The notes under the pieces were generated by a model. It ran no database searches and had not been told where the DNA came from. It saw only the letters and a list, made by a program, of their open reading frames with translations. From contig CADBRS010000011.1 in NCBI GenBank assembly GCA_902797125.1, forward strand, positions 1 through 10,292: 10,292 nucleotides of DNA. The letters run 5' to 3'. The position numbers and the translations under genes are program-made. Positions 1 to 6,524 of this stretch are shown in pieces. Positions within the stretch are counted from its first letter, which is position 1, and every line of letters begins with the position of its first letter. The stretch comes from an uncultured Ruminococcus sp. Lineage in GTDB: Bacteria > Bacillota > Clostridia > Oscillospirales > CAG-272.

Positions 1-3000
1 AAACCGATATCGTATGCCCAGCCGTCGCCGCCGAAGATCCAGACAGATTTCTTGTTCAGGTAATCTTTAGCTTCAAGGATCTCTGCGCTCTCTTTGCAGC
101 CGGCAGCAGCGCATTTTTCAAGCAGTGCAACCAACTCTTTCGTAGCCTTCAGGTTTGCTTCGCCGTCATTAACGGTATCCAGATAGTTCTGAACGACTTT
201 CTGGTCTTCGGCATTTTCGAACTGAAGTGCCTTGATCTTTTCGATGTTGCGTTCACGAATGACCTTCTGACCCAGAGCAAGACCCAATCCGTGTTCCGCG
301 TTGTCTTCGAACAAGGAGTTAGCCCAAGCGGGTCCGCGACCGGACTCTCTGTTCACCGTGTAAGGTGTTGCGGGAGCGGAGCCACCCCAAATGGAAGAAC
401 ATCCGGTTGCGTTAGAGATGTACATGCGTTCACCGAACAGCTGTGTGACAAGTCTTGCATAAGATGTTTCGGCACAACCTGCACAAGAGCCTGAGAACTC
501 AAGCAACGGCTGTTTGAACTGGCTGCCCTTAACAGTAGCGTTGACCAACTCTTCTTTTTCTGCGACATTTGCAACTGCATAATCAAACACAGCCTGCTGA
601 TCAGCCGCAGCTGCCTGAGGAACCATGTAGATGGCCAGGTCGGCTTTGTTGGCCTTGATTTTTGCCAATTCCTTGGGATCTGTCACACCTGCTGCCTTGG
701 CGGCCTCAAGCGCTTTCTTTTCGGCTGTTGCATTGATCGGGCAAGCCTTCACGCAAAGCGTGCAGCCCATACAATCAAGCGGAGAGATAGCCACTGTGAA
801 CTTGTAATTTGTCTTCACAACAGGGCGAGGAGCAAACTTGGTCTGAGCGGGAGCGGCCTTCGCCTCTTCTTCAGTCATAGCATACGGACGAAGAGCGGCA
901 TGCGGGCAAACGAACGAGCAGTTGTTGCACTGTGCGCATTTTTCAGCGTTCCATTCAGGGACCATAACGGCAACACCGCGCTTTTCAAATGCGGCGGCGC
1001 CTTGCGGATACTGGCCGTCAGCATATTTTTCAAAAGCGGAAACCGGGAGACTGTCGCCTGCCATTCTTCCGACAGGATTGACAACGTTGTTGACATATTC
1101 GGCCAAATCTTTGCGTTCGCTGGTTGCCGGTGCTTCCGGAGCGTCATCCTTGCATGTCTTCCATGCTTCAGGAACTTTGATCTCGACGGCTGCGTCGGCA
1201 CCTGCGTCGATAGCCGCATAGTTCAGGTCGACCATGGCCTGTCCCTTTTTGATATAGGACTTGTAGGCCATCTTCTTCATATATTCGATAGCGTCTTCTT
1301 TCGGAAGCAGGTTGGCCAAAGAGAAGAATGCGGACTGAAGGATCGTGTTCTTGACTTTCGCATTGCCGATCTTGTTGATAGCCAGGCTGGTCGCGTTGAT
1401 CGTGTAGAACTTGATACCATTGTTTGCGATATACTTTTTGACCTTGGAGGGCAGATGCTCGTCAAGTTCCTCGGGAGTCCAGATGCAGTCCAAAAGGAAC
1501 GTGCCACCGGGCTTCACATCCTGAACGATGTCATACTTTTTGATGTATGCCTGATTGTGGCAAGCAACAAAGTTTGCTTTGTTGATGTAGTAGGGAGACT
1601 TGATGGGCTTGTCGCCGAAACGCAGATGCGAAATGGTGATACCGCCGGTCTTCTTTGAGTCATACTGGAAATATGCCTGGATGTATTTGTCTGTGTGGTC
1701 GCCGATGATCTTGATCGAGTTCTTGTTGGCACCGACAGTACCGTCGCCGCCGAGACCCCAGAACTTGCAGGCTGTTGTGCCGGCAGGAGCGGTGTCGGGA
1801 GCGGGCTTCTCTTCCAGAGAATGACCTGTGACATCATCAACGATACCGATGGTGAAATTGTGTTTCGGCTGTTTCTGAGCCAGGTTTTCATACACTGCAA
1901 ATACAGAGGAAGGAGGTGTGTCCTTAGAACCGAGGCCGTAACGACCGCCGACAACATTGGCTTTCACACCGGTCAGGTTCAGTGCTGCAACGACATCAAG
2001 ATAAAGGGGTTCGCCCAGAGCGCCAGGCTCTTTCGTTCTGTCGAGGACAGCGATCTTTTTCACTGTCTTAGGCAGTGCTTCGGCCAGTTTCTCGGCAACG
2101 AAAGGACGATACAGACGGACTTTGACAAGACCGACTTTTTCGCCTTTGGCTGTCAGATAGTCGATGACTTCTTCAGCCACATCACAGATGGAACCCATAG
2201 CCACGATAACGCGGTCGGCATCCGGTGCGCCGTAGTAGTTGAACAGTTTATAGTCTGTGCCCAGTTTCTCGTTGACCTGATTCATGTAATCTTCAACGAT
2301 AGCGGGAAGAGCTTCGTAATACTTGTTGCAAGCCTCACGATGCTGGAAGAAAATGTCTCAGTTTTCAGCAGAACCGCGAAGTGCGGGATGCTCCGGATTC
2401 AATGCATGCTTTCTGAATTCGTTGACAGCATCCATGTCGACCATTTTGGCCAGATCATCGTAATCCCATACTTCGATCTTCTGGATCTCATGAGACGTGC
2501 GGAAGCCGTCGAAGAAGTTCAGGAAAGGAACTCTCCCTTTGATGGCGGCCAAGTGGGCAACTGCTCCAAGGTCCATGATTTCCTGCGGATTCGTCTCGCC
2601 CAGGATAGCAAAACCGGTCTGACGGGTTGAATAAACGTCGGAATGGTCTCCGAAAATGTTCAATGCGTGGGTAGCTACGCAACGAGCCGACACATGGAAA
2701 ACGCCAGGCAGAAGTTCGCCGGCAATCTTATACATGTTCGGGATCATCAGGAGCAAGCCCTGAGAAGCAGTATAGGTGGTTGTCAAAGCACCTGCTGCAA
2801 GAGAACCGTGAACCGTTCCTGCTGCGCCGGCTTCTGACTGCATTTCCATCACTTTGACGGGCGAACCAAAAATGTTCTTCAGACCCTGTGCAGCCCACTG
2901 GTCAACATAATCAGCCATAGGACTGGATGGAGTGATCGGATAGATGCCTGCGACTTCAGTGAAAGCGTAACTGACTGTTGCGGCAGCCTGGTTCCCGTCC

Positions 3001-3029
3001 ATGGAAACCTTTTTCCGTTGAATTGCCAT
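1..3029 (-). CDS. nifJ: Pyruvate:ferredoxin (flavodoxin) oxidoreductase, 3' end off window, one in-frame TGA
   Basis: Catalyses oxidative decarboxylation of pyruvate with CoA to acetyl-CoA and CO2, reducing ferredoxin or flavodoxin; cytosolic, TPP and Fe-S dependent. In reading order it shows domain I with YPITPSSP (residues 30-37), MQSEAG (Glu66) and the SAR motif at Arg116; domain II; the gamma-type domain from about 424 (FWGLGGDGTVGANK); the EKR motif at 682-684; a two-cluster ferredoxin domain with Cys698/701/704/708 and Cys753/756/759/763; and the start of the TPP domain with Cys849 and Cys852. The window stops inside the GGDGWAYDIG TPP/Mg motif (about 1000-1009), so roughly 170-200 residues are missing compared with the usual 1170-1200. 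The start at 3029 is set by AGGAGG 8 nt upstream; an in-frame ATG at 3095 lacks an SD. Codon 224 is TGA, yet the frame continues uninterrupted to the window edge. If the stop is real, the product is a 223-residue domain I fragment, which cannot work as PFOR. Confidence 0.95.
2358..2360 (-). other. In-frame TGA codon inside nifJ (codon 224)
   Basis: The codon lies between RGSAEN and DIFFQHREACN, a conserved stretch at the end of PFOR domain I. From memory, the Desulfovibrio africanus enzyme has Pro here (RGTAQNPDIYFQ), and I believe some clostridial enzymes have Gly. GGA (Gly) to TGA is a single base change, whereas any Pro codon to TGA needs at least two. Both flanks are in the same frame, so this is a substitution and not a frameshift. 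UGA ends six neighbouring genes, so a genome-wide code change is unlikely. The next downstream Met codon (2285) has only a weak upstream SD, so an efficient restart is not evident. Confidence 0.97.
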
Positions 3030-3037
3030 AGATAAAT

Positions 3038-3043
3038 CCTCCT
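3038..3043 (-). promoter_or_regulatory. Ribosome binding site of nifJ (AGGAGG)
   Basis: A perfect AGGAGG stands 8 nt before the ATG at 3029. This fixes the nifJ start there and not at the in-frame ATG at 3095, whose extra 22 residues also do not resemble a PFOR N-terminus. Confidence 0.9.
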
Positions 3044-3046
3044 GAA

Positions 3047-3068
3047 ATCTGCCTTCATGTCGGCAGAT
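3047..3068 (-). promoter_or_regulatory. Hairpin in the nifJ leader next to the SD
   Basis: A perfect 7-bp inverted repeat, ATCTGCC and GGCAGAT, encloses an 8-nt loop. It ends 3 nt before the AGGAGG of nifJ. It lies within the predicted 5' leader (about 75 nt) and has no T-run after it, so it is not a terminator. It could affect mRNA stability or ribosome access, or be a protein-binding palindrome. The structure is seen; any role is inference. Confidence 0.5.
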
Positions 3069-3111
3069 GTAAAAATTTTCTGTTTCTAACGACATAAAGC
3101 CGTTATCTTGT

Positions 3112-3141
3112 ATTATATTCTTTTATTTAGGTATTAGTCAA
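3112..3141 (-). promoter_or_regulatory. Sigma70/SigA-like promoter of nifJ
   Basis: TTGACT (-35, 3141-3136) and TATAAT (-10, 3117-3112) are separated by 18 bp, with an AT-rich spacer. Transcription should start near 3105, leaving a leader of about 75 nt. The -35 begins only about 11 bp past the terminator stem of the upstream operon, so nifJ is probably transcribed independently of it. Confidence 0.8.
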
Positions 3142-3152
3142 GAGAAAAGAAG

Positions 3153-3182
3153 GCCCAAAACACATTTTCAGGTGTTTTGGGC
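3153..3182 (-). terminator. Rho-independent terminator after the membrane-protein gene
   Basis: An 11-bp perfect stem (GCCCAAAACAC with GTGTTTTGGGC) encloses an 8-nt loop. On the minus strand it is followed by the pyrimidine-rich tail CTTCTTTTCTC and preceded by an A-run. It lies 18 nt after the stop codon of the membrane protein. It would end the operon just before the nifJ promoter. The opposite strand also has a T-run after the stem, so it could work both ways, although no plus-strand gene is seen. Confidence 0.85.
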
Positions 3183-3200
3183 TTGAGTTTTTTAAAAAAA

Positions 3201-3893
3201 TCATTCTTTTGAGCTGCGATGCTTGGCAGATCGAACAATTTGACAAACCAAAATGATCACGAGAGCCACAATGAAACTGATCAGTAAGACAGGCACATAT
3301 CGTGCCGATTGACCGGCCACAACAGCGATCAGAGACGCCCCGAACGCTGCCAGCAAAGATCCGAGCACGATAAAACAGCCCTTGATCACCGCTTTTCGCA
3401 CCAGCAATGCGATCAGACCTAACAGTACAACGCCCAAACCGATGATGATGAGGGTCGCCACGGTATCCGCCTGGATCGCGGCAGCCAATGCGTGACCTCC
3501 AAAGAAACCAACCAGCCCTCCTGCGATGAAGAAGACCAGTTTCGTCACCTTGTAAGCCAGAACAGCGACCAGCACGGCAACAATAACAGGGAGCGCTATT
3601 TTAAATGCCGTTGCCCAGCCTTCTGTCAATGTCGCGTGAGCCTCGATAAATGGGTAGATGACGCCTCTTCCCAGGAGAATGCCCACCCAAATCGCCAGAA
3701 AGAGCGTGCTGACCTTGATGAACTTGTCGCCAACAAAACTGAAGGCAATTCCCAAGCCGATCATCAACACCGCCACAATGCAAGTGAGCACAGCACCGAT
3801 ATGATTGTGCAGATACAGGGCCGCATCTTCTGTCCGAAACAAATTGTTGAAACTTTCCGTGACGGAAATGAGCGTGTTCCAGAAAACTGTCAT
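3201..3893 (-). CDS. Seven-segment integral membrane protein of unknown function
   Basis: The 230-residue product is strongly hydrophobic, with about seven membrane segments near residues 34-54, 60-80, 97-115, 118-138, 145-166, 169-192 and 199-220. The N-terminal 30 residues are polar and the C-terminus is short and basic (RSAKHRSSKE). There is no cleavable signal peptide and no recognisable catalytic motif. The glycine-rich stretch GGLVGFFGGHALAAA resembles TM7S3/TM198-type (DUF4203) proteins, but I cannot confirm this. The ATG lies 6 bp after the thrH stop and has only a distant, weak SD, so translation is probably coupled to thrH. It is the last gene before the terminator. No substrate can be assigned; its position suggests, but does not prove, a link to the amino-acid genes upstream. 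Confidence 0.85.
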   Translation of the reverse strand: MTVFWNTLISVTESFNNLFRTEDAALYLHNHIGAVLTCIVAVLMIGLGIAFSFVGDKFIKVSTLFLAIWVGILLGRGVIYPFIEAHATLTEGWATAFKIALPVIVAVLVAVLAYKVTKLVFFIAGGLVGFFGGHALAAAIQADTVATLIIIGLGVVLLGLIALLVRKAVIKGCFIVLGSLLAAFGASLIAVVAGQSARYVPVLLISFIVALVIILVCQIVRSAKHRSSKE

Positions 3894-3899
3894 ATGAGA

Positions 3900-4499
3900 T
3901 CAAAATGCCTGTCTGATTGCGTTCAACAATTCGTGAAATGTGTCAAACGCCTGCAGCTCAGGGTGTTGCGCCTTGATCGCGTCCGTTGTTCTGAACAGGA
4001 ACCCGGCCTTGCTGGCCTGGATCATTCCGAGATCGTTGTGGCTGTCTCCCGCTGCGATCGTTTCAAAACCGATAGCCTGAAGCGCTTTCACGGTCGTCAG
4101 TTTGGACTTCTCAACACGCATGTGGTAGCCTGTGATCTCTCCGTCTGCGCCGACTTCAAGTGAATTGCAAAACAGCGTGGGATATCCCAGCTTTTTCATG
4201 AGCGGCATGGCAAACTGATAAAATGTGTCGCTCAGAACAAGGACTTGTGTTTCTGCTCTAAGGGAATCCAAAAAGGCTTTTGCCCCTTCAAACGGGTCGA
4301 TCGTCGCGATCACATTCTGAATCTCTTTGAGCCCCAGTTTGTGCTCTTTCAAGATTTCCAGACGGAAACGCATCAGTTTATCGTAATCCGGTTCATCTCT
4401 GGTCGTCCTTCTGAGCTCCGGTATCCCGGTGGCTTCCGAAAAAGCGATCCAAATTTCGGGAACAAGCACGCCCTCCATGTCCAAGCAAACGATGTTCAT
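3900..4499 (-). CDS. thrH: ThrH: phosphoserine phosphatase / homoserine phosphotransferase (HAD family)
   Basis: This 199-residue protein matches Pseudomonas ThrH closely at the start (CLDMEGVLVPEIWIAF) and in length. ThrH dephosphorylates phosphoserine and can pass the phosphate to homoserine, linking serine and threonine synthesis. HAD motifs are all visible: motif I DMEG with nucleophile Asp7 and Glu9 in place of the usual second Asp, as in known ThrH; motif II VLSDTFY with Ser90; a Lys at about 131-133 for motif III; and motif IV GDSHND at 151-156. No membrane or secretion signal is present, so it is cytosolic. Its ATG overlaps the ridA stop (ATGA), and GAGG lies 7 nt upstream inside ridA, so the two are translationally coupled. 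An ordinary SerB-like phosphatase is the alternative, but the DxEG motif and the conserved N-terminus favour ThrH. Confidence 0.88.
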   Translation of the reverse strand: MNIVCLDMEGVLVPEIWIAFSEATGIPELRRTTRDEPDYDKLMRFRLEILKEHKLGLKEIQNVIATIDPFEGAKAFLDSLRAETQVLVLSDTFYQFAMPLMKKLGYPTLFCNSLEVGADGEITGYHMRVEKSKLTTVKALQAIGFETIAAGDSHNDLGMIQASKAGFLFRTTDAIKAQHPELQAFDTFHELLNAIRQAF

Positions 4500-4873
4500 T
4501 CAGCAACCTCGGCAATCACTTCAACTTCAACCAGCACATTCTTGGGCAGTGTTTTGACTGCCACGCATGATCTGGCCGGTTTGGATACAAAATATTTCCC
4601 ATAGACCTGATTGAATGCAGCAAAATCGGCGATGTCCGCCAAAAAACAGGTCGTCTTAACCGCTTTTTCCAGGCTCGATCCGGCTGCTTCGAGAACGTGT
4701 TTCAGGTTCTGGCACACCTGCTCTGTCTGTCCTTCAATATCCGTCTTTTCTACGTTGCCGGTGGCAGGGTTGATTGCAATCTGTCCTGATGTGAACACCA
4801 GGTTCCCCGTCACCATAGCCTGCGTGTACGGGCCGATCGCCTCAGGGGCGGACTGAGTATAGACTTTTTCCAT
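4496..4873 (-). CDS. ridA: RidA family reactive enamine/imine deaminase
   Basis: RidA hydrolyses 2-aminoacrylate and 2-aminocrotonate, the reactive intermediates released by PLP enzymes such as IlvA, to pyruvate and 2-oxobutyrate; it normally acts as a cytosolic trimer. The 125-residue length is typical. Visible motifs are AIGPYTQ (Tyr16), TSGQI (Gly30) and the signature PARSCVAVKTLPKNVLVEVE, with Arg101, Cys103 and Glu116 aligning with E. coli RidA Arg105, Cys107 and Glu120. The substrate-carboxylate arginine marks it as a true RidA rather than an inactive paralogue. AAAGAGG lies 6 nt before the ATG. It follows ilvA by 12 bp and overlaps thrH by 4 bp; sitting directly after the enzyme that makes its substrate supports the function. 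Confidence 0.93.
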   Translation of the reverse strand: MEKVYTQSAPEAIGPYTQAMVTGNLVFTSGQIAINPATGNVEKTDIEGQTEQVCQNLKHVLEAAGSSLEKAVKTTCFLADIADFAAFNQVYGKYFVSKPARSCVAVKTLPKNVLVEVEVIAEVAE

Positions 4874-4885
4874 TTTTAACCTCTT

Positions 4886-6082
4886 TCAAACGAGCTTAAA
4901 GCCTTCTGCCTTAAGCGCCTCTGTGATTTCTTTGATGTGTTCGTAATTTCTGGTTTCGAGTTCGATCCTCAAGAAACAACCGTTTACATCCTGTGCCTCG
5001 CTGGCTCTCTCATGGTGGACCGAAATCACATTGCCTCCGCAATCCGCGATGATGCGCGACACGGCTTTGAGCTGGCCGGGTTTGTCCATTAACTCAATGC
5101 ACAGACCGCAGGAACGTCCGGATTTGTAGAGACCTCTCTTGATGACTCTTGAAAGAATGGTCACATCGATATTGCCTCCGGAAACCAGGCTGACGACCTT
5201 TTTCCCGACCGCCGGGATCTTTCCGAACATAACTGCAGCCACAGATACAGCGCCGGCCCCTTCTGCAATCATTTTGTGCTCTTCGATCAGCGCCAAAATG
5301 GCCGAAGAGATCTCGTCATCCGTGACGGTAACGATCTCGTCCACATACGAATTGACCAGCTTAAAGGTGTTCTCGCCCGGTTCTTTGACTGCAATGCCGT
5401 CAGCGATCGTTGATACAGACGTCAGCCGCTCGATATGTCCGTCATGGATCGAATTGATCATGCTAGGCGCACCGGAGGCCTGAACACCGTAAATTTTGAT
5501 TGACGGTTTCAGCTTTTTCAGTGCGAAAGCAACTCCGGAAATCAATCCTCCGCCGCCGATCGGAACAACGACGGCGTCCACATCCGGCAGTTCTTCAATG
5601 ATTTCCAAACCGATCGTTCCCTGCCCCGCGATGACCCTCAGGTCATCAAAAGGATGAACGAATGTGTACTTTTTCTCGTCTCTGATCTCAAGCGCCCGGC
5701 GATAGGCGTCGTCATATACGCCTTCCACCATGCAAACTTCCGCGCCATAGCTTTTGGTTGCTTCGACTTTGGAGATAGGAGCCCCGTCTGGCAGGCATAT
5801 GACGGCTTTAATCCCGTATTTGGACGCGGCCAGAGCGACGCCCTGGGCATGGTTCCCTGCCGAGCAGGCGATGACGCCCCGCTTCTTCTCCTCGTCTGTC
5901 AACTGAGAAATCATGTATCCGGATCCTCTGACTTTAAAAGATCCTGTGATCTGAAGATTCTCGGGTTTCAAGAACAAGTCGACGCCTGGTGCGATTTTCG
6001 TACTCTTGATAAGCGCGGTCTGCCTGATGACTTTTTTCAGAACAAACGCAGCATGATAGATTTGGTCAAGTGTCAATTCCAT
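4886..6082 (-). CDS. ilvA: Threonine ammonia-lyase (threonine dehydratase), single C-terminal ACT domain
   Basis: A PLP enzyme that deaminates threonine to 2-oxobutyrate, and usually serine to pyruvate. The 398-residue product has a fold-type II catalytic domain: PLP lysine Lys50 in GSFKVRG, SAGNHAQG at 74-81, the glycine phosphate loop GGGGL at 176-180, and SGGN at 301-304. From about 325 a single ACT domain follows (LMDKPGQLKAVSRIIADCGGNV). This size and layout fit the roughly 400-residue single-ACT class, between the short catabolic TdcB and the longer biosynthetic IlvA with two regulatory repeats. The ACT domain implies allosteric control, but the ligand cannot be told from sequence. A GAGGG SD lies 7 nt before the ATG. 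No other ilv genes are nearby, and ridA and nifJ follow, so a catabolic role is at least as likely as isoleucine synthesis. Confidence 0.95.
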   Translation of the reverse strand: MELTLDQIYHAAFVLKKVIRQTALIKSTKIAPGVDLFLKPENLQITGSFKVRGSGYMISQLTDEEKKRGVIACSAGNHAQGVALAASKYGIKAVICLPDGAPISKVEATKSYGAEVCMVEGVYDDAYRRALEIRDEKKYTFVHPFDDLRVIAGQGTIGLEIIEELPDVDAVVVPIGGGGLISGVAFALKKLKPSIKIYGVQASGAPSMINSIHDGHIERLTSVSTIADGIAVKEPGENTFKLVNSYVDEIVTVTDDEISSAILALIEEHKMIAEGAGAVSVAAVMFGKIPAVGKKVVSLVSGGNIDVTILSRVIKRGLYKSGRSCGLCIELMDKPGQLKAVSRIIADCGGNVISVHHERASEAQDVNGCFLRIELETRNYEHIKEITEALKAEGFKLV

Positions 6083-6092
6083 TTATTTACCC

Positions 6093-6515
6093 TCAAATCG
6101 TTGGAACTACTGTTTTGCAGAACTCGATAACTTCTCCGTCCGGTCCTTCCACGAAAGCGACTTGGAGAGTCATCTTTCTGGGGCTGGAATCCAGCGACAT
6201 GACGCCTGGAGCCATCACGGTCTTCGCTCCGGCTGCCAAAGCGGCCTCATATGCTGTTTTGACGTTCTCAACCGATAATGCCAGATGCAGCCACCGGCCG
6301 TTGGGAACATAATCATCGCCCCCGTCCGCAAATATTTCCATGCGGGCTCCGCCGCCGATTTCGAACATGGCTATGTGCTTGCTTCCTTCGCCCCACTCAA
6401 AATCCAGTTTGCATCCGAGCGCCTCATAAAATTCGACCGAACGATCAAAATCTTTTGCTTTTAAAGCGATGTGGTGAAAAGCCACACCCCTGAGTACTTT
6501 GTTTGTCAATGCCAT
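6093..6515 (-). CDS. VOC superfamily (glyoxalase I-like) metalloprotein
   Basis: The 140-residue product has the paired beta-alpha-beta-beta-beta layout of one VOC domain. The expected four metal ligands are present: His15 (FHHIAL), Glu60 (RMEIF), His77 (WLHLAL) and Glu131 in the C-terminal motif GPDGEVIEFC. It therefore looks like an active divalent-metal enzyme of the lactoylglutathione lyase type. The true substrate is unknown; VOC proteins also include isomerases, epimerases and dioxygenases. The C-terminal GPDGEVIEF favours the glyoxalase type over methylmalonyl-CoA epimerase. It is cytosolic, with no signal peptide. A GAGGAG SD lies about 5 nt before the ATG. It sits 9 bp after the GH92 gene and 10 bp before ilvA, so it bridges the sugar and amino-acid parts of the operon. 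Detoxifying a reactive carbonyl made by neighbouring enzymes is possible (inference). Confidence 0.88.
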   Translation of the reverse strand: MALTNKVLRGVAFHHIALKAKDFDRSVEFYEALGCKLDFEWGEGSKHIAMFEIGGGARMEIFADGGDDYVPNGRWLHLALSVENVKTAYEAALAAGAKTVMAPGVMSLDSSPRKMTLQVAFVEGPDGEVIEFCKTVVPTI

Positions 6516-6524
6516 ATGCTCTCC

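Noticed and set aside
2300..2357. SECIS-like hairpin downstream of the nifJ TGA
   Set aside because: Only tiny stems were found by eye (for example CTTG-CAA-CAAG, 4 bp), with no clear SECIS-like stem and apical loop. Selenocysteine is not supported, though not excluded without a folding run.
900..2630. Long plus-strand open frames at 900-1658 (252 codons) and 1695-2630 (311 codons)
   Set aside because: They lie antisense to nifJ, which has clear conserved motifs throughout. The translations resemble no known family, and the length fits codon-bias shadows.
1..3029. Frameshift or split-subunit explanation for the interrupted nifJ
   Set aside because: The frame is the same before and after the TGA, and the break does not match known POR subunit boundaries.
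3030..3095. Upstream in-frame ATG at 3095 as the nifJ start
   Set aside because: It has no SD, and the extra residues overlap the leader hairpin and do not fit PFOR. The ATG at 3029 has AGGAGG at 8 nt and a typical PFOR N-terminus.
6516..6524. GH92 truncated by a recent frameshift
   Set aside because: Only 9 bp separate its stop from the next start, so there is no remnant of a lost C-terminal domain.
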